From assembly GCA_028551475.1 (NCBI GenBank), contig CM052355.1, forward strand, positions 21,975,580 to 22,039,579: a DNA stretch of 64,000 nucleotides. Direction: 5' to 3'. The DNA is from Casuarina equisetifolia. Its lineage: Eukaryota; Streptophyta; Magnoliopsida; Fagales; Casuarinaceae. Positions 10,432 through 21,810 of the stretch are shown here, piece by piece (the stretch's first letter is position 1; each line of letters opens with the position of its first letter). The notes under the pieces were generated by a model. The model ran no database searches. It was given only the letters and a program-made list of their open reading frames with translations, and was not told where the DNA came from. The translations under genes and the position numbers were made by a program.

Positions 10432-11805
10432 TCAAGGAGGAAGAAGATCAAGGGTGGTCTTTTGCATATTAACTCCCTCAAAGTAAGGCTTTAGACGCTG
10501 ATCATTCACCTTAAATATGCCTTGGGTGTCATTTGCAACTTCTATTACTCCATATGGGAATATCTTTGTAACGATGAAAGGGCCAGACCATCGAGACCGT
10601 AATTTACCCAGAAATAATTTAAGATGAAAGTTATAAAGTAATACTTTTTGGCCAACCACAAAATCTCTTCTTAATATGTGTTTATCATGCCATCTTTTTG
10701 TTCGCTCCTTGTATATTTTGTCATTTTCATATGCCTTATCTTGTAATTCCTTTAATTCATTTAGCTGCAATAATCTGGTTTCACTTACAGACTGCATGTC
10801 AAAGTTTAAAAATTTTAATGCCCAATATGCTTAATGCTCTAATTCGATTGGTAGATGATAAGCCTTCCCAAACACTAGCCTAAAAGGAGACATTTCAATT
10901 GGTGTTTTGAATGTTGTCCCATAGGCCCAAAGTGCATCATCAAGTTTTATTAACCAATCTTTTTTGGAGACAATTACAGTTTTTTCTAAAATTCTCTTAG
11001 TTTCCCTATTTGATATCTCAACTTGACCACTAGTCTGAGGGTGATAAGAGGTTGCAATCTTATGGGTAACCCTATACTTACCCAAAAGTGTTTCAAATTG
11101 TTTGTTGCAAAAATGGGTTCCTCTATCACTTATGATTGCCCTAGGAGTGCCAAAGCGGGTAAAAATATTTTTCTTTAAGAATTTAACCACAACTTTAGCA
11201 TCATTTGTTGGTAATGATACTGCTTCTACCTATTTAGATACATATTCAACAGCCACTAAAATATACATATTTCCATAAGAGGGTGGAAAGTGTCCCATGA
11301 AATTAATACCCCAAACATTAAATAATTCACACATAACTACATTGTTTAGAGGCATCTCATGTTTCCTAGAAATATTTCCAGTTCTTTGACATTGATCACA
11401 TGTAACTATATATGAATATGCATCTCTAAAAAGTGTGTGCTAATAAAATCTAGACTATAAAACCTTAGTTGTAGTTCTGGTGGCACCAAAATGACCACTA
11501 GCCTCTCTAGCATGACAATGATGTAGGATGCTAGCCATCTTTTCTCCTAGAACACATCTCCTTATAACCTAATCTACACGTACTTTAAACAAGAAAGGCT
11601 CTTCCCAAAAATAATATTTAATGTCAGAAAAGAATTTTTTGCTTTGTTGATATGACATTTCAGGAGGAAGAATATTACTTACCAAATAATTGACAAAATT
11701 AGCATACGAGGGAATTTTGATGGATTGGATCATAAAAATGTTTTCATTGGGAAATTCTTCCATAATCGGTTGATCTTCTTCTTTCAGATTGGGAATTCTG
11801 GACAA
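10432..11805 (-). pseudogene. Integrase region of the Athila-like element
   Basis: C-terminal third of pol. At 11569-11805 is the linker before the zinc-binding domain. At 10831-11190 is the catalytic core, with [16 protein letters not shown] carrying the second catalytic Asp and [15 protein letters not shown] carrying the catalytic Glu, as in Athila and Tat integrases. At 10432-10797 is the C-terminal domain, with VLLYNFHLKLFLGKL and WSGPFIV. The stretch 11191-11568, where the H2C2 finger and first Asp should lie, contains stops. The final codons read DLLPP before a stop at 10432. Integrase would insert the DNA copy; this one is broken. Confidence 0.88.
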
Positions 11806-11816
11806 ATGATCTGCAA

Positions 11817-12506
11817 CTAGATTTTTGGTCCCCTTTTATCCTTGATCTCCAAATCAAACTCTTGTAGCAAGAGAATCCACCTAATTAACCTAGGTTTTGA
11901 TTCTTTCTTTTCAAGTAGATGCTTAAAAGTAAAGTGGTTAGAATAAACAATAACTTTGGAACCAATTAGATAAAAATGAAATTTATCAAAGGCAAATACT
12001 ACTGCCAAAAGTTTTTTTTCTATTCTTGAATAATTCAATTGTGCACCTAACAAGGTTCGACTAGCATAGTAAATGGTCTGAAAAAATCCATTCTTCCTTT
12101 GTCCCAAAACAGCTCCTACTACTAAATCACTTGCATCACACATTAGCTTAAAAGGTATGTCCCATTCTGGTGCGGCCATGATTGGTGATGATATTAACTT
12201 TTCCTTTAAGTGTTAAAAGCCTGCAAGCATTCATTAGAAAAAGTTATATTTCATATCTTTAACTAATAAACTTGAAAGGGGTCTAGCAATTTTAGAAAAA
12301 TCTTTTATGAACCACTTATAGAATCTTGTATGCCTTAAAAATCCTCTAAGTTCCACTAATGTTGGTGGGGGTAATTTTGTAATGACCTCCACTTTAGCTT
12401 GATCAACCTCTAGTCCTTTTTGGGATATCTTATGCCCAAGCACTATTCCTTCCCACACCATAAAATGACACCTCTCCCAATTCAACACAAGGTTAGTCTC
12501 CCACAC
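11817..12506 (-). pseudogene. RNase H region of the Athila-like element
   Basis: It covers the RT connection and RNase H. At 12234-12506 is ERCHFMVWEGIVLGHKISQK, the conserved post-RT segment. At 11817-12179 is the RNase H core, with [16 protein letters not shown] (first Asp), YYASRTL and [14 protein letters not shown] (Glu). Where gypsy elements usually read TDH(A/S), this copy has [10 protein letters not shown], so a conserved Asp is lost. The break at about 12200 is a frameshift or stop. The final segment ends in IKDKRGPKI before a stop at 11817. Confidence 0.88.
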
Positions 12507-13366
12507 CTTTGTAAGACTTTTGCTAAATTATTTAAACAAATATTAAATGATGAGTCAAATACAGAAAAATCATCTATGAAAATATCAATAAAATTTTCAA
12601 CCATATTAGAAAAAATGGCCATCATGCATCTCTTAAAGGTTGCTGGTGCATTACAAAGACCAAAGGGCATTCTTCTAAAAGCAAAGGTACCATAAGGACA
12701 AGTGAAAGTGGTTTTCTCTTGATCTTTTAATGTAATGGGAATTTGATTATACCCTAAATACCCATCAAGGAAGTAATAAAATTCATGTCCTGTAAGTCTC
12801 TCTAAAATTTTATCAATAAATGACAAAGGAAAATGATCTTTTCTCATGGCATCATTTAATTTTCTATAATCTATACACATACGCCATCTAGTAATTGTCT
12901 TAGTTGGAATCAATTCATTATTATCATTTCTTTGAACAGTTATACCTCCTTTCTTTGACACAACTTGCACAAGACTTACCCAGGGATTGTTTGAGATGGG
13001 ATAAATGATCCCTGCATCAAGCAACTTGATTACCTCAACCTTCACCACTTCTTGCATCTTTTGATTCAATCACCTTTGAGGTTAAACAATGGTTCTGTAC
13101 TACTCCTCCATTAAAATCTTATGCATGCAGAGTGAAGGACTAATTCCCTTGATATCAACTATTTTCCATCCAATTGCTCCCTTATGCTCTTTCAACACTT
13201 GAAGTAGTTTCTCTTCCATTGATTCTATCAAAGAAGAAGATATGATTACTAGTAAGGTAGAAACTTCATATAAATAAACATATTTCAAATATAAAGGTAA
13301 GGGCTTGAGTTCAAGAGTTTGAGGCTCTTTAATTGATGGCTTAAGTTTTGTCATGTGTTGTCCCAA
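12482..13366 (-). pseudogene. Reverse transcriptase region of the Athila-like element
   Basis: At 13100-13366 is the segment between protease and RT (GAIGWKIVDIKGISPSLCMH, typical of Athila and Tat pol). At 12482-13069 is RT: VQVVSKKGGITV, WRMCIDYRKLNDAMRKDHFP (Asp of motif A region), YNQIPI, then MPFGLCNAPATFKRCM and IFIDDFSVF, which holds the catalytic Asp pair. A stop interrupts the frame near 13070-13100. Motif content is nearly complete, so this part of the element is the best conserved. Confidence 0.9.
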
Positions 13367-13369
13367 CTC

Positions 13370-14661
13370 TTCAAACTTTGATGTGAATATGGTGGATTTG
13401 CTTCCATGAGATTGGCATACTCTTGTATCTCCTCACTTTCAAGTTCCTTATTCTTTGGGTGGGCCAAGCATGCTTCAAGGGGATCCTTGAAAGCTTTTTC
13501 CTAAAAGATCTTATTCATAAACTTATCAATTGTCTCAACCCTAAAGCATGAATTATCATCATAGGGATGTTTCATAGCAGTAAAAACATTAAAAGTGACA
13601 TAATCATTTTGAACTCTTAAGATTAACTTCCCTTGTTGTACATCAATCAGAGCTCTTCACGTTGCTAGAAAAGGTCAACCTAAGATAAGTGGTACCTTAA
13701 AGTCTTCCTCCATGTCAAGTATTATAAAATCTATAAGAAAGATAAATTTGTCAACTTTCACCAATACATCTTCTATGGTACCTCTTGGATATTTAATTGA
13801 TCGATCAGCCAATTGTAGGGACTCTGTGGTTGGCTTCACTTCACCTAATCCTAATTTCTTAAAAACAAAAAAAGGCATTAGATTAATACTAGCTCCTAAA
13901 TCACATAATGCCTTATTAAAGTGAGAATCCCCAATAGTATAAGGAATTGTAAAACTCCTAAGATCTTTTAATTTTGGAGGTAATTTATTTTGTAAGATGG
14001 TTAAGCACTCTTTAGTTAACTTCATAGTTTCATACTCTTCTAGCTTCCTTTTGTTTTTCAATATCTCCTTAAGAAATTTGGCATAACTAGGCATTTGAGC
14101 TAATGCATCTGCAAAAAGAATGTTAATATGAAATTTTTTAAATACATCAAGAAATTTAGAAAATTTCTTATCTATTTTATGTTGTTGGAGTCTTTGAGGA
14201 AATGGAACTAAAGGCACATAAGACTTAGGATTATCAAGGAATAATGTTCTTTTGGTTGCCTCCTCAGGTTGTGTGCTAACATTTTCTTCCTTATCCCTGA
14301 CAATTTCTTTCTCAACGTCATCTTTTCCCACTTGTTTGTCATTTCTCAAGTTTATTGCCTTAACATCTTCTATAGGATTCTTCTCTATGCTGCTAGGCAA
14401 GGAACCTTGTTGTCTTCTTGAGACCATATTTGCCAATTGACCTATTTACACTTCTAAATTTCTAATTGAAGCTTCTTGGTTTTGCAATCTTGTTTTGTTG
14501 TTCTGTAACATTATGGTGACCATTTCCTCTAAATTAGGCTTCTTTTCTTCTGGTTGCCTAAATCTTGGTGGTGGCCTTATTGCATTAGAATTACTCCATG
14601 AAAAATTTGGGTGGTTACGTCATCCCAGATTGTAAGTGTTGGAGTATGGATTATTCTGTAG
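13370..14661 (-). pseudogene. Gag C-terminus and aspartic protease of the Athila-like element
   Basis: Continuation of gag-pol after the interruption by the 14667-20684 element. At 13675-14436 is an open stretch. Its first half is a charged linker, followed by YAKFLKEILKNKRKLEEYET. The protease then follows: ALCDLGASINLMPFFVFKKL, with DLGAS in place of the common DTG/DSG as is usual for Athila, and VPLILG near the end. Stops near 14440 and after 13500 break it. In two gag-only relatives the coding sequence stops exactly where this protease begins (after LPPKL). Confidence 0.87.
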
Positions 14662-14666
14662 CCTAT

Positions 14667-15906
14667 TGATAACTCTATTTTTATAGAGTTATTTTATCTA
14701 TTTTAGGCAATAAATAACTTTAATAATTGTAAGAAAACATTTGAACTCCTCTTTATTTATCTAAATTTATCTTGTTTATGTAGCACAAGGGGGCAAGGAG
14801 AAAAGGGTTGAACATGGAGAACCTAATGCTTATTGTGTGGCAAAATTGTAATATCAAGATCAAGAGAGTCAAGATGGGCTTGGGCTTGGGCTTTGGATGA
14901 TTTTTATTAGATTTTCTGTTATTGTTGGGTTTTCTAAATAAATAGAAAACCCAATCATATAAGGAATTCAAATTCCAATTAATTTAGGAGTTCAAAACCC
15001 AATTGTTTTAGGTCTCTAAAACCCAATTCTACTAGGATAGGAGATAAATGCAAACCTAAAGCCTATTTAGAGAAGAGAAGAGGCAAAAGAAAGGAGGAGG
15101 AAAATTGAGCACAACTTAAGGTTTTCTTAACGAGAAGACAAAAAGGGTGATAGACTTCTTGTTCTTGGATTCAAGATGCCTTTTTTAATTCCTATTATTG
15201 TTCTTCCCCATTATTTCTTTATGTTTTAGTTTTCTTTTGTTAGAGCTATGATGTAACCTAATTATGATGGTATGAATCTTATGATTATTATATTTTGTAA
15301 GATATTTTGTTTATGTGAAGTTACATGTTATTGTATTTAATGCTTTTAAGTGATTAGCTACCACTTGAATGATTTGATTTGCATGTTTGAGACCGATAGG
15401 AGATGATATGCAGTTGCTTTTGTAATATATAACCATAAATTAAATATGGATAGACATATATCATATTGTTTGTGTGGCTTTCGGTGTAAACTAGGAATAT
15501 TGATAGATTCTAATACATTTGGTTTGTTTCAATTCACATATAGAGATATAGTGAATTAATGACCTAAATAGGTTTGTTATACCTAGACGTAAGATAGTAA
15601 ATAAATTAGGAAGTTCCACCATCACATATATATTATCCCTCTTGCAAGCATAAATAATCAATATTAATACCTAGTAATTATGATGAAATCATATGCTCTA
15701 ACATATTTTTTGTATTTAGTTTTCTTAGATTTAGTTAATTAATCTATCATCTATCATTTTAATTTATTAGATAAATTCTAGGAGTTATTCACCATTAGTA
15801 ATTAGTTGGCTTAGTTAGTAATCACTAATCTTTGTGGAATGATACTTTTCTTATCATCATATTACTTGTTTGACATATTCACTTGCATTTAGAATTTCAC
15901 CAAACA
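14667..15906 (+). repeat. 5' LTR of the 14667-20684 element
   Basis: 1240 bp from TGATAACTC to TTTCACCAAACA. It begins with a hairpin (arms TAACTCTAT and ATAGAGTTA around TTTT, 14670-14691) found at the same place in other family LTRs. Confidence 0.92.
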
Positions 15907-15912
15907 AGTTTT

Positions 15913-15929
15913 TGGTGCCATTGCCGGGG
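15913..15929 (+). other. Primer-binding site, tRNA-Asp type
   Basis: TGGTGCCATTGCCGGGG sits six bases after the LTR. It matches the tRNA-Asp site used by Athila and Tat elements (TGGCGCCGTTGCCGGGG) except at two CpG positions, both changed as expected after methyl-cytosine deamination. Confidence 0.85.
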
Positions 15930-16139
15930 TTGGTTGTTTATTGCTAATTAATATTAATATTAAATAATTTCTAGTTTAATCTAGCCTTTATTTTCCTTTT
16001 AAAAAAATCATTCTTTTTGTTTATTGTTGAAAAAAGAAATCATTTTTTATTTTATTTTTATTTTGATTTCTTTTTTTTCTTAAAAAAAGAAATAAAATTC
16101 CTTGTCAAGTTCCTATTGTTGAAAGATTAAGTAACAAGG

Positions 16140-17891
16140 ATGGAGAAAAATGATGGTACACATAGACTTTTGAAATACTATGTTGCACCAACATTTTGGA
16201 ATGCCACATCAGGCATTAAAAGACCTGAAATTTAGGCAAACAACTTTAAGATCAAGCCAGCACTTATCCAAATGCTTCAAAACTCCATGCAATTTAATGG
16301 ACTACCGAACGATGATCCAAATGCTCACACTGAAGCCTTCCTTGAAATCTGTGACCTAATCAAATACAATGGAGTCACAGATGATGCTATCAAGTTAAGA
16401 CTATTTCCATTTTCTCTTAGGGAAAAGCCAAAAGTTGGCTATATTCTCTTCCTACAAGATCAATTACTACATGGAATGATTTAGCTCAAAAATTTCTTTG
16501 TAAGTTCTTTCCTTTTGCAAAATCTATAAAAATGTGTCAAGATATTATCACTTTTATACATATGGATAACAAATCACTATATGAAGCTTGGAAAAGATTC
16601 AAGGAACTTTTAAGGAGATGTCCATAACATGGACTACCCATATGGTTACAAGTACAAGTTTTTTATGATGGGTGTAATACAAATCTCTGTTTCATAATTA
16701 ATGCAACTGCAGGAGGCTCCTTGCATAACAAAACACCAGAAGAGGCATATGAGCTTTTAGAAGAGATGGCATTTAATAGCTATCAATTGTCTACTGAGAG
16801 GCTACCAATGCATCAAACAAGTAGAGTCCATGGAGTAGATATCTTCACTGTAATGTGTACACAATCGGAAGTTCTCAATAACAAGATAAACAACCTAAGT
16901 ACTCCAGTTGTGAGAATTTAGAATAGAGAATGTGAATTTTGTGGTGGAGCACATGAAAGCACGAAATGTCAAGTAGGTAACCCTTATGGTCAATATAATG
17001 TTTATACTAATTTTGTTGGGATTCCTAATAGGTCACAAAATGGTTATTACTCCAACATGTACAATCTAGAATGGCACAACCATCAAAATTTTTCATGGAG
17101 TAGCCCAAATGAAATGAGACTGCCACTAACATTTAAGCAAAAAGAAGAGGTAAAACCTAACTTGGAGGACATGATCAACAAAATGGTCACCACCACAGAG
17201 CACTTTATAAAGAGCACTAAAGAAATATTGTGTACAATAGAAAAGGTGAAGCCTAACTTGGAGGATGTAGTTACCAACTTGGCCATCACCACACAGAACT
17301 TTATGGACAGTATTGAAGTGAAGTTGCAAAACTAAGAAACAAGATTAGAAATAAGGTTTCAGAACCAAGAAGCTTCAATCAAAAGATTAGAGGTGCAAAT
17401 GGGCCAGTTAATTAATATGATCTCAGAGAGAGAGGAGGGTCCTTTGCCTAGTAATATAGAGGAAATCCTTATAGATACCGTAGAGGCAATAACTGTAACA
17501 TGTGGCAAGCAAGTAGGAGAAGTTTATGTTGACAAGGAGAGTCTCAAAGATAATGATAAAGATGTTAGCATAGAACTTAAGGAGGCACCTAGGAACAAGC
17601 TTGTTCTAAAAAATCCGTGCCCTTTATACTTCGAACTCTATCTCCCCCGAGATTCCAACAACATGAAAGAGATAAGCAATTTTTGGAATTCCTTGATATA
17701 TCTCTAAAATTGCACATTAACATTCCTTTTGCAAATGCAACTCAAATGTTCAGTTACAAAATTTTTTTGAAAGAGATATTGGAGAATAAAAGGAAGTTGG
17801 AAATATATGAGACAGTGAGGTTAATTGAAGAATACTTTACCGTTTTACAACACAAGCTGCCTCCTAAACTATTACAGTTTCATCCTCCTTG
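16140..17891 (+). pseudogene. Gag remnant of the 14667-20684 element
   Basis: It starts at the ATG at 16140 (MEKNDGTHRLLK), equivalent to the starts at 28638 and near 21580 in relatives. It includes the capsid block QMLQNSMQFNGLPNDDPNAH (from about 16271), DAIKLRLFPFSLR, the TPEEAYELLEEMAF stretch (16721 on) and a CCHC-like knuckle near 16930-16970 (CEFCGGAHESTKC). The linker and KEILENKRKLEIYETVRLIE follow, ending in LPPKLLQFHPP and a stop at 17892. A TAG within KRPEI-ANNF near 16232 and several frameshifts break it. Coding ends where the protease would begin in the autonomous relative. Confidence 0.87.
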
Positions 17892-19453
17892 AGCAACAAC
17901 ATCTAGGATAGTTTGGCTGAAAACTATAAAGCAAGCGCTTCTTAGGAGGTAACCCAAGCATTTTCATTTTAGTCTTTTGCTAGAAGTTTTGTCATCACCA
18001 TCTCCTCAGAGCTCTACATGGATATGACCTACCATTAAGGGAGTTTTCTCATTCCTATTTCCTCTTTATGATTGCTTTCTTTTGTTTTTGCATTGAGGAC
18101 AATGTTTCATTTAAGTTTTAGGGGTAGAAAAATAAATTTTTATGCTAAATCTGATTGAAAATTTTTTTCTTATGTCATGATTACATCCCTTGTTGTGAAT
18201 TCTTAATGATTCTTTAGAAGATATAGATTTTGTTCAACCTTGCAATTGTGGTGTGAATTAAGTACGATTTTGATTATGTTGATCCACCTATTGAGCACTA
18301 AAAGTCCTTCATTTTTGAAATTGTGTGTATTTCTAAAGAACATTCATATGAAGTTTGTGATTTTCTTAGATTTCACCCAGAGCTTAGAATTTATTTGATT
18401 TTCTCTTGAGACAAAATCCTAGGCTACATCTAATTGAGAAAATGATTTAGGCCATTCTTTGGATCATTTGAGCCTTTCAAGCCAACCTTATTTATTTATC
18501 ACCAGTCACCTCGCTAAGCCTTGATTCTTATCCATTTTTTTTTTATGACACCTACATATATATAGCCATAAGCCTTGAACAACTTATCTTATCGTCCCAC
18601 ACCCATGAACATATTGACTTTTAGGATGGAAGTTTGTTTGAGATGAATAAAGGTTGATAGGAAGATGGAGGAATGGAAGAAATTGATTGCAATGATTGTA
18701 TGGGGCATAGTATTTCATTTCTACGCCAAAAAGAAAAAACTACATCATTTGGTTTAGAATGGGATGTTCATATCATTCTTTATCCGATTCAGGCCACTCA
18801 ATTTTTTAAACAAGGCTACAAAGCATAGCAATTTAATACTATTGGCAAGAAAAGATTGTGGTAACTGGATTTCTAGTACTTTTACTTGCTTTATTGATGC
18901 AAGCATGATTGTCGCTTTGTGAGTATTAGAATCCAAGTGAAATCAAGCATTTTTGGACAAAAATAAAAGAATGAGAAAAGTGATGGTAGAAAGTGACAAG
19001 ATTTTTTAATGAGATCCTAGAAAGTAGTGTGTTCATGGGTGAATTAAGCCTAAATGACTTTCATCTTATCCTTAGCCTAGCCTTACATTACTAGCTTATA
19101 AAAGTCTTATTGATTTTTGGTTAAATGATTGGCCTACATTAGTGGAGAGAGGAATGAAAAGCAAACCTATGAGGTTTGGTTAAAGATTTTAAGAGATTGC
19201 ATATTAATGTGAATTTATTTAGAGTGCATATAGTTGAAAAGATGAGGACACACATACACACACACACGTTGTCAAAGTTAAAAGTCTATCTTATCTTATG
19301 AAACAATTGTGGTATTTGGATAAAAATTATATTTCTCTTTGAATTATTAAGTTGAGCAATTTTAGGAGACTTTCATAAAAGGGGTTTTGTAAAACACATA
19401 TGTTATTTATTGCTTTTGCTCGAGGACTAGCAAAATGTTAAGTTTGGGGGTTT
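17892..19453 (+). other. 3' non-coding region and polypurine tract
   Basis: No ORF. It contains the conserved tail block 17911-17959 (GAAAACTATAAAGCAAGCGC and onward) and the TTGAGGACAATGTTT-type stretch near 18092. Near the end is TTTGCTCGAGGACTAGCAAA followed by the polypurine tract AAGTTTGGGGGTTT (19440-19453), directly before the 3' LTR. These are standard landmarks of Athila and Tat 3' regions. Confidence 0.8.
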
Positions 19454-20684
19454 TGATAATTCTATTTTTATAAAGTTATTTTACCTATTTTAGGCAATAA
19501 ATAACTTTAATAATTGTGAGAAAACATTTGAACTCCTCTTTATTTATCTAAATTTATCTTGTTTATGTAGCACAAGGAGGCAAGGAGAAAAAGGATGAAC
19601 ATGGAGAACCTGATGCTTATTGTATGGCAAAATTGTAATATCAAGATCAAGAGAGTCAAGATGGGCTTAGGCATTGGATGATTTTTATTAGATTTTCTGT
19701 TGTTGTTGGATTTTCTAAATAAATAGAAAACCCATTCATATAAGGAATTCAAATTCTAATTAATTTAGGAGTTCAAAACCCAATTGTTTTAGGTCTCTAA
19801 AACCCAGTTTTACTAAGATAGGAAATAGGTCTAAACCTAAAGCCTATTTAAGATAAGAGAATAGGCAAAATCAAGAAAGAGGAAAATTGAGCACAACTCA
19901 AGGTTTTCTTAACGAGAAGACAAAAAAGTTGACAAACTTCTTGTTCTTGGATTCAAAATGCCTTCTTTAATTCCTATTATTGTTCTTCCTCATTATTTCT
20001 TTATGTTTTAGTTTACTTTTGTTAGAGTTATGATGTAACCTAATTATGATGGTATGAATCTTATGATTATTATATTTTGTAAGATATTTTGTTTATGTGA
20101 AGTTACATGTTACTGTGTTTAATGCTTTTAAGTAATTAGCTACCACTTAAATGATTTGATTTGCATGTTTGAGACCGATAGGAGATGATGTGCAGCTACT
20201 TTTTGTAATATATAACCATAAATTAAATATGGATAGACATATACCATATTGTTTGTGTGGCTTTCGGTATAAACTAGGAATATTCATAGATTCTAATACA
20301 TTTGGTTTGTTTCAATTCACATATAGAGATATAGTAAATTAATGAGCTAAATAGGTTTGTTATACCTAGACATAGGATAGTAAATAAATTAGGAAATTCC
20401 ATCATCACATAGATATTATCTCTCTTACAAGCATAAATAATCAATATTAATACCTAGTAATTATGGTGAAATCATATGCTCTAACATATTTTCTATATTT
20501 AGTTTTCTTAGATTTAGTTAATTAATTATCATTTATCATTTTAATTTGTTAGATAAATTCTAGGAGTTATTTACCATTAGTAATTAGTTGGCTTAGTAAT
20601 CACTAATCTCTGTGGGACGATACTTTTCTTATCATTATATTACTTGTACGAGATGTTCACTTGCATTTAGAATTTCACCGAACA
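19454..20684 (+). repeat. 3' LTR of the 14667-20684 element
   Basis: 1231 bp from TGATAATTC to TTTCACCGAACA, aligned with 14667-15906. The hairpin at its start is degraded, with changes in both arms. Confidence 0.92.
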
Positions 20685-20689
20685 CCTAT

Positions 20690-21594
20690 TTGAATTTCTA
20701 ATAAAATTAGCATCTTCACTATTGTGAGCAAAGGTGTTATCTAATTGACACTCTATGCTTGCATGTCCTTTACCACAATGATCACATACTATGTTTTGAA
20801 TCTTCATGACTGGAGCATTCAAGTTATCTATCTTCTTGTTGAGTTTATCAAACTGTACATAGATCACAGTGAAAGCATCTAGTTCATGAATTCCATTAGC
20901 TTTCATTACTAGTAACCTCTCAATAGGCCATTGATAACTATTGTTTGCCATTTCCTCCAGGAGGTCATATGCTTCTTTTGGTGTCTTGTTGTTCAAAGCC
21001 TTTCTTGCAACTGCATCAAGCATAAAACAAAGATTTGTATTGGACCCATTATAAAAAGTTTGTACCTGTAACCATTTGGGTAGTCCATGATGTGGACATC
21101 TTCTCAAAAGCTCCTTGAATCTTTCCAAAGCTTCATATAATGATTCATTCTCCATTTGTTCAAAAGTGTAATATCATTACGCATTTAGGTAGACTTTGCT
21201 GAAGAAAGAACTTACTAAGAAATTTTTTAGCCAAATCATCCCATGTTGTAATTGATCTTGTAGGAAGAGAAGAAAGCCAATTTTTAGCTTTGTCTCTAAG
21301 AGAGAATGGAAAAAGCCTTAACCTAACAGCATCAACTGTGACACCATTGTATTTGAATATATCACAAATTTCAAGGAAGGCTTCAATGTGAGCATTCGAA
21401 TAATCATTTGGTAGCGCACTAAATTGCACAGAATTTTGAAGCATCTGGATGAATGATGACTTGATTTCAAAGTTGTTCGCTTGAACTACAGGCTTTTTAA
21501 TGCTTGATGTGGCACCTTGAACTGTTGGTGCAGCATAATCTTTTAAAAGTTTGTGTGGATCATCATTGTCTGCCATTTTTCTAGCCTCTTTCAT
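20690..21594 (-). pseudogene. Gag N-terminal part of the Athila-like element
   Basis: Minus-strand gag of the 2744-23905 element. At 21160-21594 the open frame reads MADNDDPHKLLKDYAAPTV, QMLQNSVQFSALPNDY and RLRLFPFSLRDKAKNWLSSL, a capsid signature shared with the gag copies at 16140 and 28638. A frameshift near 21155-21170 leads to 20690-21155, with LYEALERFKELLRRCPHHGL, TPKEAYDLLEEMANNSYQW and a zinc knuckle CDHCGKGHASIEC near 20755-20793. The reading frame is cut at 20690 by the CCTAT insertion and continues at 14661. Gag would form the particle; this copy is broken twice. Confidence 0.88.
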
Positions 21595-21786
21595 TGCCTT
21601 TTGATTGTGCGTTTAATTTTTGGGTCAAGATTAACAAGTTGGCCTCTTTGGCTATGGGTCATACATGTCTGCAACACCTTTGAATAGTACTAACTAAAAG
21701 AAATATGATTTTTTTTAAGGAAAATAAAAGCTAGATTAAACTTAGAATTATTCGATATCAATATTAATCAGCAGTAAAATAACCAA

Positions 21787-21804
21787 TCCCCAACAAGGGC
21801 ACCA
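21787..21804 (-). other. Primer-binding site of the 2744-23905 element
   Basis: On the minus strand it reads TGGTGCCCTTGTTGGGGA, 14 of 18 bases matching the tRNA-Asp site, six bases from the 5' LTR. Confidence 0.75.
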
Positions 21805-21810
21805 AAAACT

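Larger units (their letters stand above)
14667..20684 (+). mobile_element. Athila-like gag-only LTR element nested in gag
   Basis: Plus-strand element with LTRs 14667-15906 and 19454-20684 and a perfect CCTAT duplication (14662-14666 and 20685-20689). The tRNA-Asp primer site is at 15913-15929, the gag remnant at 16140-17891, the conserved tail block at 17911-17959 and the polypurine tract at 19441-19453. No protease, RT or integrase sequence exists, so it is non-autonomous. It interrupts the gag of the minus-strand 2744-23905 element; the two gag halves resume at 14661 and 20690. Confidence 0.93.
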
